A stretch of 11,331 bases of DNA from SZAS-103 sp964449135. GTDB lineage: Bacteria; Pseudomonadota; Gammaproteobacteria; Xanthomonadales; Xanthomonadaceae. Positions within the stretch are counted from its first letter, which is position 1. Each line of letters starts with the position of its first letter. The stretch covers positions 1 through 11,331 of the forward strand of contig CAYUXZ010000059.1 of NCBI GenBank assembly GCA_964449135.1, read 5' to 3'. The translations under genes and the position numbers were made by a program. A model generated the notes under the pieces. That model saw only the letters and a list, made by a program, of their open reading frames with translations, was not told the origin of the DNA and did not search any database. This document shows, in pieces, positions 1 through 7,318 of the stretch.

Positions 1-846
1 CTGTGGGACGGCTACGAGGCGGTTTCCTGGCGCGGCAGGCACGCGGCCTACTCCCGTCCCGCGGGCGTCTACCGCGACCTGCCAGACCGCATGCCGCAGT
101 ACCGCGAGTCGCCCTGGCACAAGGGCAAGCTGCTCAAGCGATTCAACGCCTGGCGCGAAGGTTCCATGCTCGACTACCTCGAGCATTTCACCGCCGATTT
201 CCCGAACAAAGTCGACGAGTACGAGACCCTGCTCACCGACAACCGCATCTGGAAGCAGCGCACGGTCGGCATTGGCGTTGTGTCACCGGAGCAGGCCAAA
301 GCCTGGGGCATGTCCGGCCCGATGCTGCGCGGCTCGGGCATCGAGTGGGACCTGCGCAAGAAGCAGCCCTACGCGAAATACGCCGAAGTCGATTTCGACA
401 TCCCGGTGGGCGTGCAGGGCGACTGCTACGACCGGTATCTCGTGCGCGTTGAGGAGATGCGCCAATCCAACCGCATCATCGCGCAGTGCGTGAAATGGCT
501 GAAGGCCAACCCCGGCCCGGTGATGCTCAAGAATTTCAAGGTCGCGCCTCCGTCCCGCGAGGAGATGAAGGACGACATGGAAGCGCTGATCCACCACTTC
601 AAGCTGTTCACCGAAGGCTACTGCGTGCCGGCCGGCGAGACCTACGCCGCGGTCGAGGCGCCGAAGGGAGAGTTCGGCTGCTATCTGGTCTCCGATGGCG
701 CGAACAAGCCGTTCCGCGTGAAGCTGCGCGCGCCGGGCTTCCCGCATCTGTCGTCCATCGACGAGATCGTCAAGGGCCACATGCTCGCGGACGTGGTCGC
801 GATGATCGGTACCTACGACATCGTGTTCGGGGAGATCGACCGATGA
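1..846 (+). CDS. nuoD: NADH-quinone oxidoreductase subunit D, 3' part (5' end outside window)
   Basis: NuoD is the 49-kDa-type subunit of the peripheral arm of complex I; with NuoB it forms the quinone-reduction site next to cluster N2. Frame 1 is open from the first base and gives 281 residues before the TGA at 844-846. The family is usually about 415-435 aa, so roughly the N-terminal third, including the quinone-site His/Tyr region, is missing. Family hallmarks seen are YEAVS...HAAY...GVYRDLP at the start, WGMSGPMLRGSG (positions 301-342), and a very conserved C-terminus with YLVSDGANKPFRVKLRAPGF and GHMLADVVAMIGTYDIVFGE. An ATG at 91 is internal, because homology continues upstream of it. 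Residues encoded by about 25-66 deviate from the usual SGARMHAAYYRPGG (see findings). The stop overlaps the nuoE start by 4 nt. Whether nuoC is separate or fused upstream cannot be seen. Confidence 0.97.
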   Translation: MWDGYEAVSWRGRHAAYSRPAGVYRDLPDRMPQYRESPWHKGKLLKRFNAWREGSMLDYLEHFTADFPNKVDEYETLLTDNRIWKQRTVGIGVVSPEQAKAWGMSGPMLRGSGIEWDLRKKQPYAKYAEVDFDIPVGVQGDCYDRYLVRVEEMRQSNRIIAQCVKWLKANPGPVMLKNFKVAPPSREEMKDDMEALIHHFKLFTEGYCVPAGETYAAVEAPKGEFGCYLVSDGANKPFRVKLRAPGFPHLSSIDEIVKGHMLADVVAMIGTYDIVFGEIDR

Positions 847-1409
847 AGGCCACGGGCAACTTCGAGGCGGTACGCGACATCGACCCCATGGTCGCTCTCA
901 ACGAAGGCGTTCGCGCGCACATCGACCGCTGGGTCGCGAAGTTCCCGCCGGATCGCAAGCGTTCCGCGGTGATCCAGGGACTGTTTGCCGCGCAGCAGGA
1001 GAACGGCGGCCATCTCACCGACGCGCTGATCGCGGCGGTCGCAAAGTACCTTGGGATTCCGCCGGTGTGGGCCTACGAGGTCGCCACGTTCTACTCGATG
1101 TTCGAGCTCGCACCGGTCGGCCGCAACAACGTGGCGATCTGCACGAACATCAGCTGCTGGCTCAACGGCGCCGAGGATGTCGTGCGCTATTGCGAGAAGA
1201 AACTCGACTGCAAGCTCGGCGAAAGCACCAGGGACGGCCGCATCTACCTCAAGCGCGAGGAGGAATGCCTGGCCGCCTGCGCGGGCGCGCCGATGATGGT
1301 GGTCAACGGCCACTACCACGAGAAGCTCACGCCCGAACGCATCGACGCGATCCTGGATGCGCTCACGCTCGAAGGCCCGTCCCACGAACATGCGACCGAC
1401 GGACACTGA
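843..1409 (+). CDS. nuoE: NADH-quinone oxidoreductase subunit E (24-kDa type, 2Fe-2S N1a)
   Basis: NuoE is a thioredoxin-fold ferredoxin that carries the off-pathway 2Fe-2S cluster N1a and docks on NuoF in the cytoplasmic NADH-oxidising module. The product is 188 aa (E. coli 166). The four cluster ligands are C100 and C105 (C-x4-C in CTNISC) and C142 and C146 (C-x3-C in CLAAC). The helical N-terminal half contains the family signature WAYEVATFYSMFE (about residues 76-88). The ATG at 843 is chosen because it overlaps the nuoD TGA (ATGA) and has GGGGAG at 829-834, 8 nt upstream; the frame is open further upstream but nothing there resembles NuoE. The short C-terminal tail is rich in His and Glu (EHATDGH). 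The stop lies 4 nt before nuoF. Confidence 0.98.
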   Translation: MKATGNFEAVRDIDPMVALNEGVRAHIDRWVAKFPPDRKRSAVIQGLFAAQQENGGHLTDALIAAVAKYLGIPPVWAYEVATFYSMFELAPVGRNNVAICTNISCWLNGAEDVVRYCEKKLDCKLGESTRDGRIYLKREEECLAACAGAPMMVVNGHYHEKLTPERIDAILDALTLEGPSHEHATDGH

Positions 1410-1413
1410 CGCC

Positions 1414-2727
1414 ATGGCCTACGGACCCGCGCCCGCCGAACACAATGTCTGCTTCACCACGCTGCATTTCGAGCAGCCGTGGTCGTACGAGAACTACGTC
1501 AAGTCCGGCGGCTACTCCGCGTGGAGCAAGATCCTGCGCGAGAAGATCCCGCCGAACGACGTTATCGAGATGGTCAAGGCCTCGGGCCTGCGTGGCCGCG
1601 GCGGCGCGGGCTTCCCGACCGGCCTGAAGTGGAGCTTCATGCCCAAAGGTCCGGGCGTGCAGAAGTACATCCTCTGCAACTCCGACGAATCCGAGCCGGG
1701 CACCTGCAAGGACCGCGACATCCTGCGCTACAACCCGCACGCGGTGATCGAGGGCATGGCGATCGCGTGCTATGCGACCGGCTCGACGGTGGGCTACAAC
1801 TACCTGCGCGGCGAATTCCACCACGAACCGTTCGAACACCTCGAGCACGCGCTGTTCGAGGCTTACGCGAACGGCTGGCTCGGCAAGGACATCCAGGGTT
1901 CGGGCGTCGACGTGGACCTGCATACCGCGCTCGGTGCGGGCGCCTACATCTGCGGCGAGGAAACCGCGCTGATGGAATCGCTGGAAGGCAAGAAGGGCCA
2001 GCCGCGCTACAAGCCGCCGTTTCCCGCGAATTTCGGTCTGTACGGCCGGCCGACCACGATCAACAACACCGAAACCTTCGCCTCCGTGCCGGCGATCATC
2101 CGCAACGGCGCGGCGTGGTTTCTCAACCTCGGCAAGCCCAACAACGGCGGGCCGAAGATCTTCTCGGTCTCCGGGCACGTCAACAATCCGGGCAACTTCG
2201 AGATCCGCCTGGGCACGCCGTTCAAGGATCTGCTCGCGATGGCCGGCGGCGTGCGCGACGGCCGCAAGCTCAAGGCGGTGATCCCGGGCGGTTCGTCGAT
2301 GCCGGTGCTGCCGGGCGAGACGATGCTGCAGCTCACGATGGACTACGACAGCATCCAGAAGGCCGGATCGGGCCTGGGCTCGGGCGCGGTCGTGGTGATG
2401 GACGAGACCACCTGCATGGTGCGCGCCTGCCAGCGCATCGCGCGCTTTTACTACGCCGAATCCTGCGGCCAGTGCACGCCCTGCCGCGAAGGCACGGGCT
2501 GGATGTACCGCATGCTCACGCGCATCGTCGACGGCAAGGCGACTCTTGATGACCTGACGATGCTCAAAACCGCCGCCGGCCAGATCGAGGGTCACACGAT
2601 CTGCGCGTTCGGCGAGGCCGCGGCCTGGCCGGTGCAGGGCTTCCTGCGGCACTACTGGGACGAGTTCGAATACTACATCCGCAACGGCCGTTCGATCGTG
2701 GATTCGAAGATCGGAGCCGCGGCATGA
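1414..2727 (+). CDS. nuoF: NADH-quinone oxidoreductase subunit F (51-kDa type, NADH/FMN site, 4Fe-4S N3)
   Basis: NuoF binds NADH and FMN and performs the first hydride transfer, passing electrons to cluster N3. The product is 437 aa (E. coli 445). Visible motifs are the glycine-rich flavin/nucleotide loop GRGGAGFPTG at residues 61-70, the second nucleotide-binding stretch GAGAYICGEETALMESLEG at 174-192, and the N3 ligands C351, C354 and C357 (CGQCTPC) plus C397 (HTICAFG). The SLBB-like region lies between them and the C-terminal helical domain holds N3. The start at ATG 1414 gives MAYGPAPAEH, in line with short family N-termini. In-frame ATGs at 1357 and 1390 would overlap nuoE and add residues without family resemblance. 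No good Shine-Dalgarno precedes 1414, so initiation probably depends on coupling to nuoE, which ends 4 nt upstream. The stop overlaps nuoG by 4 nt. Confidence 0.98.
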   Translation: MAYGPAPAEHNVCFTTLHFEQPWSYENYVKSGGYSAWSKILREKIPPNDVIEMVKASGLRGRGGAGFPTGLKWSFMPKGPGVQKYILCNSDESEPGTCKDRDILRYNPHAVIEGMAIACYATGSTVGYNYLRGEFHHEPFEHLEHALFEAYANGWLGKDIQGSGVDVDLHTALGAGAYICGEETALMESLEGKKGQPRYKPPFPANFGLYGRPTTINNTETFASVPAIIRNGAAWFLNLGKPNNGGPKIFSVSGHVNNPGNFEIRLGTPFKDLLAMAGGVRDGRKLKAVIPGGSSMPVLPGETMLQLTMDYDSIQKAGSGLGSGAVVVMDETTCMVRACQRIARFYYAESCGQCTPCREGTGWMYRMLTRIVDGKATLDDLTMLKTAAGQIEGHTICAFGEAAAWPVQGFLRHYWDEFEYYIRNGRSIVDSKIGAAA

Positions 2728-5087
2728 GCGCGCAGCCGAGCACGACGACCGCACCCGCGCCGGCGCCCGAGGGCATGGTCAACATCGAGATCGACGGCGT
2801 CGCGCTGCACGCGCCGAAGGGCTCGATGATCATCCAGGCCGCCGACAAGGCCGGCATCGCGATCCCGCGTTTCTGCTACCACGAGAAGCTGCCGATCGCG
2901 GCGAACTGCCGCATGTGCATGGTCGAGACCGAGATGGGTGGCAAGATGGTGCCCAAGCCGCAGCCGGCCTGCGCGACGCCGGTGATGGAAGGCATGAAGG
3001 TGTTCACGCAGTCGCAGCGCGCCCTCGGCGCGCAGCGCAACGTGATGGAATTTCTGCTGATCAACCATCCGCTCGACTGCCCGATCTGCGACCAGGGCGG
3101 CGAATGCGAGCTGCAGGACGTCTCGCTCGGCTACGGCCGTTCGGTGAGCCGCTTCCACGAACGCAAGCGCGTGGTCGCCGACGAGGATATGGGTCCGCTA
3201 GTCTCGACCGACATGACGCGCTGCATCCAGTGCACGCGCTGCGTGCGCTTCACCGCGGAGATCGCCGGCACTTACGAACTCGGCGGCATGAATCGCGGCG
3301 AGCATCTGGAGATCGGCACGTACGACGGCAAGCCGCTGACCACCGAACTGTCGGGCAACGTGATCGACGTCTGCCCGGTCGGTGCGTTGACCAACAAGGT
3401 GTTCCGCTTCAAGGCGCGCGCCTGGGAACTGATCGCGCGCGAATCGGTCGCCTGCCACGACGCGCTGGGCTCCAACCTGTTCCTGCACACCCGCCGCGGC
3501 GAAGTGCTGCGCACCGTGCCGCGCGACAACGAAGCGATCAACGAGTGCTGGCTGTCGGATCGCGACCGCTATTCGCACCAGGGCCTGTACGCGTCCGACC
3601 GCGCGACGAAGCCGATGATCCGCAAGGACGGCGAACTCGTCGAATGCGGATGGGACGAAGCGATCGCCTTCGTCGCCGATGGATTGAAGAAGCATTCGGA
3701 TGACCTGGGTGCGCTGGTCGCGCCGCTGGCTTCGTGCGAGGAAGGCCATCTGCTCGCGAAGATCGTGCGCGGGCTCGGCAGCGACAGCATCGACCATCGC
3801 CTGCGCCGGCTGGATTTCGCCGACGGCAGCGCCGGTGCGACCTTCGAGATGCCGGTCGCGAAGATCGAGAACGCCGCCGGCATCGTGCTGGTCGGCTGCG
3901 ACCCGCACCGCGACATCCCGCTGCTCGGCGCGCGCATCCGCAAGGCCGCGAAGAAGGGCGCGAAGGTCCACGCGATCAATCCGCTGGACTTCGACTGCCA
4001 CTTCGATCTCGCCGGCAAGACCATCGCGACGTCCGCGGGCATGCTCGACGCGGTGCTGCGCCTCGCGAAAGCGGCGCAGGACGACGGCCACGCCGCCGAT
4101 GGCGCGCTTGCGAACGCGCTGTCGAAGACGACCACCGACGATGCGGCGCGCGCGGGCTACGCGGCGATCAAGCAGGCCAACGCGGTGCTGATCTTCGGCG
4201 ACAGCGCCGTGCAGCACCCGCAGGCTTCGCTGCTGCGCGCGGCCGCGCGCTTCGCCGCGAAGGCGGGCGGGGCGGCGTTCAACGAAATCGCCGACGGCGC
4301 GAATGCGGTCGGTTTGTCGCGCGTGGGCGCGATCCCGCTGACGAACGGGCGCGACGCACGCACGATGCTCGCGCAGCCGCCGAAGGCGCTGATCACCTGG
4401 CACGCCGGATCGCAGGACACGAGTTCGTCCGCGGCCTACGACCGTGCGCGCGGCACTGCCGATTTCCACGTCTACATCGGCGCCTACGCCTGCGAAGGCG
4501 TGCGCCGCACCGCGCACGCGGTGCTGCCGATCGGCCTGCCGCCGGAAACCGACGGCAGCTACGTCAACCTCGACGGCATCGCGCAAACCTGTGCGGCGGG
4601 CGCGAAGTTGCCGGGCGAGGCGCGTGCGGGTTGGCGCGTTCTGCGCGCGTTGGGCTCGCAACTGGGTCTCGAAGATTTCGATTTCGTGGACTTCGGCGGC
4701 GCCGAAGAAGAAATGGCGAACGAGTTCGGCATCAAGTCCGCGGCAGCTTCGGGAACGATCGCTGCGTCGTCGGCCGCGACGACGGGGCTGACTCGCATTG
4801 CGACGGTGCCAATCTACCGCAGCGATGCAGTGCTGCGCCGTTGTCCCGCGCTGCAGGCGCATCCGTTGACCGGCAAGGCGCAGGTCGGCCTGCATCCCGA
4901 CGATGCGAAATCGCTGGGTCTTGCGGACGGCGATCGCGCGAAGGTCGAAGGCGATGGCGCCGGCGTGGAATTGCCTGTCGCGATTTCGCGCGCGGTGCCG
5001 CGCGGCGGTGCGTGGATCGAGGCTACCTGGCGCGAAACGCGCGCTCTGCCACCGATGGGCTCTGCGTTGACGGTGGCCAAGGCATGA
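2724..5087 (+). CDS. nuoG: NADH-quinone oxidoreductase subunit G (75-kDa type, clusters N1b, N4, N5; N7 absent)
   Basis: NuoG carries part of the iron-sulfur wire between NuoF and NuoI. The product is 787 aa (E. coli 908). The N-terminal ferredoxin domain supplies N1b (C51, C62, C65, C83). The next segment supplies N5 with its His ligand (H115, C119, C122, C128), then N4 (C167, C170, C173, C217). The rest is a degenerate molybdopterin-oxidoreductase-like domain ending in a beta-rich C-terminal part (YRSDAVLRRCPALQAHP onward), with no sign of a molybdenum site. The segment after N4 reads RESVACHDALGSNLF and later WLSDRDR. Only one Cys remains where E. coli has a CxxCxxxC, and Ser replaces the last ligand, so N7 cannot form. 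Residues 1-17 are a Thr/Ala/Pro-rich leader; ATG 2775 (M18) is a possible but less likely start. ATG 2724 overlaps the nuoF stop (ATGA) and has GGAG at 2713-2716, 7 nt upstream. Confidence 0.98.
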   Translation: MSAQPSTTTAPAPAPEGMVNIEIDGVALHAPKGSMIIQAADKAGIAIPRFCYHEKLPIAANCRMCMVETEMGGKMVPKPQPACATPVMEGMKVFTQSQRALGAQRNVMEFLLINHPLDCPICDQGGECELQDVSLGYGRSVSRFHERKRVVADEDMGPLVSTDMTRCIQCTRCVRFTAEIAGTYELGGMNRGEHLEIGTYDGKPLTTELSGNVIDVCPVGALTNKVFRFKARAWELIARESVACHDALGSNLFLHTRRGEVLRTVPRDNEAINECWLSDRDRYSHQGLYASDRATKPMIRKDGELVECGWDEAIAFVADGLKKHSDDLGALVAPLASCEEGHLLAKIVRGLGSDSIDHRLRRLDFADGSAGATFEMPVAKIENAAGIVLVGCDPHRDIPLLGARIRKAAKKGAKVHAINPLDFDCHFDLAGKTIATSAGMLDAVLRLAKAAQDDGHAADGALANALSKTTTDDAARAGYAAIKQANAVLIFGDSAVQHPQASLLRAAARFAAKAGGAAFNEIADGANAVGLSRVGAIPLTNGRDARTMLAQPPKALITWHAGSQDTSSSAAYDRARGTADFHVYIGAYACEGVRRTAHAVLPIGLPPETDGSYVNLDGIAQTCAAGAKLPGEARAGWRVLRALGSQLGLEDFDFVDFGGAEEEMANEFGIKSAAASGTIAASSAATTGLTRIATVPIYRSDAVLRRCPALQAHPLTGKAQVGLHPDDAKSLGLADGDRAKVEGDGAGVELPVAISRAVPRGGAWIEATWRETRALPPMGSALTVAKA

Positions 5088-6145
5088 GCCTCTTCGAACC
5101 CATCCGCGAGATGTTCCTGCACTTCGGCACGATCGGCCTGGTCGTGTGGACGTTGCTGAAGGTGCTCGCGATCACCTTGCCGGTGATCGTCTCGGTCGCG
5201 TTCTACGTGCTCTGGGAACGCAAGCTGATCGGGTGGATGCACGTGCGCCACGGACCGAGTTACGTCGGCCTCGGCGGCCTGCTGCAGTCGTTCGCCGACG
5301 TCTTCAAGATGCTGTTCAAGGAATCGCTGCTGCCGACCAACGCGCAGCCGGTGCTGTTCAAGCTCGCGCCGGTGCTCGCGCTCGCGCCCGCGCTCGCGGC
5401 GTGGGCGGTGGTGCCGTTCGATGATGGCGTGGCCTTGTCGAACGCGAATGCGGGATTGTTGTACCTGCTCGCGATGACCTCGATGGGCGTGTACGGCATC
5501 ATCGTCGCGGGCTGGGCTTCGAACTCGAAGTACGCCTTCCTCGGCGCGATGCGTTCGGCCGCGCAGATGGTGAGCTACGAAATCGCGATGGGTTTCGCGC
5601 TCGTAGGAGTGCTGCTCGCGGCCGGCAGCCTGAACCTCACCGACATCGTGCACGCTCAGGCGGGCCGCTGGGGCGCGGGCAACTGGTTCTTCATCCCGCT
5701 GTTCCCGCTGTTCCTGATCTATTTCATCTCCGGCGTCGCCGAGACCAACCGCGCGCCGTTCGACGTGGCCGAGGGCGAGTCGGAGATCGTCGCGGGCTTC
5801 CACGTCGAATACTCCGGTTCCGCGTTCGCGATCTTCTTCCTCGCCGAATACGCGAACATGATCCTGGTCAGCTTCCTGGTGCCGGTACTGTTCCTGGGCG
5901 GCTGGCTGTCGCCGTTCCCGGCTTCGGTCCCCCTGCTCGGCGCGCCGGGCTGGTGGTGGCTGATCGCGAAGATGGGCTTCTTCGCCAGCGCCTTCATCTG
6001 GTTCCGCGCGAGCTTCCCGCGCTACCGCTACGACCAGATCATGCGGCTGGGCTGGAAGGTGTTCATCCCGATCAGCATCGTGTGGATCTTCGTGGTCGCG
6101 ATCCTCGCCTACTACCACCTGATCGGCGGAGGAATCGGTGCATGA
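5084..6145 (+). CDS. nuoH: NADH-quinone oxidoreductase subunit H (ND1 type, membrane)
   Basis: NuoH is the membrane subunit at the junction with the peripheral arm; it forms the entrance of the quinone tunnel and the first charged element of the proton path. The product is 353 aa (E. coli 325), with about eight hydrophobic segments. Family motifs are ERKLIGWMHVRHGP at residues 45-58, QMVSYEIAMGFALVG at 161-175, and the quinone-cavity loop with GVAETNRAPFDVAEGESE at 217-234 followed by FHVEYSG. The acidic residues of this loop (E220, D227, E230, E232, E234) are all kept. The C-terminal FPRYRYDQIMRLGWK is typical. The ATG at 5084 overlaps the nuoG stop; only a weak GGTGG (5072-5076) precedes it, so coupling to nuoG is likely. 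The TGA overlaps the ATG of a short ORF at 6142, not that of nuoI as might be expected. Confidence 0.98.
   Translation: MSLFEPIREMFLHFGTIGLVVWTLLKVLAITLPVIVSVAFYVLWERKLIGWMHVRHGPSYVGLGGLLQSFADVFKMLFKESLLPTNAQPVLFKLAPVLALAPALAAWAVVPFDDGVALSNANAGLLYLLAMTSMGVYGIIVAGWASNSKYAFLGAMRSAAQMVSYEIAMGFALVGVLLAAGSLNLTDIVHAQAGRWGAGNWFFIPLFPLFLIYFISGVAETNRAPFDVAEGESEIVAGFHVEYSGSAFAIFFLAEYANMILVSFLVPVLFLGGWLSPFPASVPLLGAPGWWWLIAKMGFFASAFIWFRASFPRYRYDQIMRLGWKVFIPISIVWIFVVAILAYYHLIGGGIGA
6128..6133 (+). promoter_or_regulatory. Shine-Dalgarno of the short ORF at 6142
   Basis: GGAGGA, 8 nt before ATG 6142 and inside the last codons of nuoH. It is one of the strongest ribosome binding sites in the window, yet it serves a start that is not the nuoI start. 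It is the main reason to take the short ORF seriously. Confidence 0.6.
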
Positions 6146-6195
6146 ACAGCATCCTTTCCCGTTGTCAGGTGATCCGCGAGGGGCTGGGCGCATGA
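6142..6195 (+). CDS. 17-aa short ORF between nuoH and nuoI, unknown function
   Basis: The predicted peptide is MNSILSRCQVIREGLGA. I recognise no family. Its ATG overlaps the nuoH TGA (ATGA at 6142-6145) and its TGA overlaps the nuoI ATG (ATGA at 6192-6195), so it bridges the two genes exactly. A GGAGGA lies 8 nt upstream. Ribosomes finishing nuoH could reinitiate here and be delivered to nuoI, making it a coupling or leader peptide; this is inference. It has no transmembrane segment or signal peptide and a single Cys (C8). It may instead be a by-product of duplication of an ancestral nuoH/nuoI ATGA junction. A duplication of 50 bp (2 mod 3) puts the new reading frame exactly on the second TGA. 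Translation is not shown by the sequence alone. Confidence 0.4.
   Translation: MNSILSRCQVIREGLGA
6178..6183 (+). promoter_or_regulatory. nuoI: Shine-Dalgarno deciding the nuoI start
   Basis: GAGGGG, 8 nt before ATG 6192. It supports ATG 6192 over the in-frame GTG at 6138, which would add 18 residues unlike NuoI N-termini. Confidence 0.7.
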
Positions 6196-6680
6196 ACCGC
6201 ATCACCTCCTACCTGCGCAGCCTGATGCTCATCGAGCTGTGCGCCGGCCTCTGGCTGACGCTCAAGTACTTGTTCAAGCCCAAGTACACGATGATCTATC
6301 CGATGGAGAAGATCCCGCAGTCGCCACGCTTCCGCGGTCTGCACGCTCTCCGTCGCTACCCGAACGGCGAGGAGCGCTGCATCGCCTGCAAGCTCTGCGA
6401 GGCGGTGTGCCCGGCGCTGGCGATCACGATCGACTCCGAGCAGCGCGCCGACGGCAGCCGCCGCACCACGCGCTACGACATCGACCTGTTCAAGTGCATC
6501 TATTGCGGCTTCTGCGAGGAGAGCTGCCCGGTGGACTCGATCGTCGAGACCCACATCCACGAATACCACTTCGAGCAGCGCGGCGAGAACATCGTCAACA
6601 AGCAGCAGCTGCTCGCGATCGGCGATCGTTTCGAGCAGGAAATCGCCGAGCGCCGCGCGGCCGATGCGGCCTTCAGGTGA
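6192..6680 (+). CDS. nuoI: NADH-quinone oxidoreductase subunit I (TYKY type, 2x 4Fe-4S, N6a/N6b)
   Basis: NuoI is an 8Fe ferredoxin of the peripheral arm; its clusters N6a and N6b pass electrons from NuoG (N5) to N2 in NuoB. The product is 162 aa (E. coli 180). The two cluster motifs are C63-x2-C66-x2-C69-x3-C73-P and C102-x2-C105-x2-C108-x3-C112-P. The N-terminal amphipathic and hydrophobic part (IELCAGLWLTLKYLFKPKYT, residues 14-33) lies on the membrane next to NuoH. PRFRGLHALRRYPNGEERC before the first motif is the family signature. The start is ATG 6192, overlapping the stop of the 17-aa ORF, with GAGGGG 8 nt upstream. nuoH ends 46 nt upstream, a larger separation than at the other junctions, and it is filled by the short ORF. 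Confidence 0.98.
   Translation: MNRITSYLRSLMLIELCAGLWLTLKYLFKPKYTMIYPMEKIPQSPRFRGLHALRRYPNGEERCIACKLCEAVCPALAITIDSEQRADGSRRTTRYDIDLFKCIYCGFCEESCPVDSIVETHIHEYHFEQRGENIVNKQQLLAIGDRFEQEIAERRAADAAFR
6675..6680 (+). promoter_or_regulatory. nuoJ: Shine-Dalgarno deciding the nuoJ start
   Basis: AGGTGA overlaps the nuoI stop codon and sits 5 nt before ATG 6686. It favours that ATG over the in-frame GTG at 6677, which lies within this motif and would add only three residues. Confidence 0.55.
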
Positions 6681-6685
6681 GCGCC

Positions 6686-7318
6686 ATGGACTTTCCTTCC
6701 ATCGCCTTCTACGTCTTCGCCGCCGTGACCACGCTCGCCGCGCTGTCGGTGATCAGCGTGAAGAACTCGGTGCACGCGGCGCTGTTCCTCGTGCTCGCCT
6801 TCTTCAGCACGGCCTGTCTGTGGCTGTTGCTGCAGGCCGAGTTCCTCGGCCTGGTGCTGATCCTCGTCTATGTCGGCGCGGTGATGGTGCTGTTCCTGTT
6901 CGTGGTGATGATGCTCGACATCAACAGCGAGCCGATGCGCGAGGGTTTTGCGCGCTATCTGCCGGTCGGGATCGCGGTCGCGGCCGTGATGGCCGCCGAG
7001 ATGGTGATGCTGATCGGCCTGCGTCCCTATGCCCAGGCGCAGAACGCGACCGATCCGTCCGCCGCCGCGCACGTGAGCAACACGGTGTGGATCTCGCAGG
7101 CGCTGTTCTCGCAGTACACGCTGCCGTTCGAGATCGCGGCGCTCATCCTGACCGTCGCCGTGGTCGCCGCGATCCTGCTCACGCTGCGCAAGCGCGAGGG
7201 CGTGAAGTCGCAGAAACCGGGCGAGCAGGTGCGCGTGCGTGCCGCCGACCGCGTCCGCGTAGTGAAGATGGAAGCCGAGTCGCCGTCGCCTGCTGCCACG
7301 CAGGAGAAAGGCCCGTGA
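6686..7318 (+). CDS. nuoJ: NADH-quinone oxidoreductase subunit J (ND6 type, membrane)
   Basis: NuoJ is a small membrane subunit packed between NuoH, NuoA and NuoK; its third helix takes part in the conformational switching that links quinone reduction to pumping. The product is 210 aa (E. coli 184) with five hydrophobic segments at about residues 5-24, 31-49, 54-77, 91-111 and 147-167. The third holds the conserved VYVGAVMVLFLFVVMML (61-77), including the Tyr-x-Gly-Ala of the pi-bulge helix. After the last helix there is a polar tail of about 43 residues rich in Lys, Arg and Glu (RKREGVKSQKPGEQVRVR...), longer than in E. coli and probably cytoplasmic. The start is ATG 6686, with GTG 6677 as the alternative. 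The TGA at 7316-7318 overlaps the nuoK GTG start. Confidence 0.97.
   Translation: MDFPSIAFYVFAAVTTLAALSVISVKNSVHAALFLVLAFFSTACLWLLLQAEFLGLVLILVYVGAVMVLFLFVVMMLDINSEPMREGFARYLPVGIAVAAVMAAEMVMLIGLRPYAQAQNATDPSAAAHVSNTVWISQALFSQYTLPFEIAALILTVAVVAAILLTLRKREGVKSQKPGEQVRVRAADRVRVVKMEAESPSPAATQEKGP
7302..7307 (+). promoter_or_regulatory. nuoK: Shine-Dalgarno supporting the GTG start of nuoK
   Basis: AGGAGA, 7 nt before GTG 7315 and within the end of nuoJ. It confirms that nuoK uses the GTG that overlaps the nuoJ stop. Confidence 0.7.

Larger units (their letters stand above)
6121..6209 (+). repeat. imperfect direct repeat around the nuoH/nuoI junction (50-nt offset)
   Basis: Positions 6121-6159 and 6171-6209 align without gaps at a 50-nt offset, with 28 of 39 bases identical by hand count. 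Each copy begins with GATC, holds a purine-rich Shine-Dalgarno, then GC-ATGAAC, and goes on into similar codons (M-N-S-I-L-S versus M-N-R-I-T-S). Similarity fades on both sides: about 12/25 upstream and 1/10 just downstream. Part of it could be convergence, because both copies are translation starts; an old 50-bp tandem duplication is the alternative. Confidence 0.5.

Noticed and set aside
1363..2754. A 463-codon open frame on the - strand opposite nuoF
   Set aside because: It is antisense to the fully conserved NuoF, and its low-complexity Arg/Ala/His composition marks it as a shadow frame.
3198..4895. A 565-codon open frame on the - strand opposite nuoG
   Set aside because: It is antisense to a gene with clear cluster motifs. 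The product is an Arg/Ala/His-rich composition typical of shadow frames in GC-rich DNA, with no recognisable domain.
3734..5083. A long + strand frame running into nuoH from inside nuoG
   Set aside because: Only the part from ATG 5084 resembles a protein. The upstream 450 codons are an Arg-rich out-of-frame reading of nuoG, so it is not a fusion.
6138..6191. GTG 6138 as the nuoI start, adding 18 residues
   Set aside because: The extra residues (MHEQHPFPLSGDPRGAGR) do not resemble NuoI N-termini, while ATG 6192 has a good Shine-Dalgarno and gives the usual 162-aa length.
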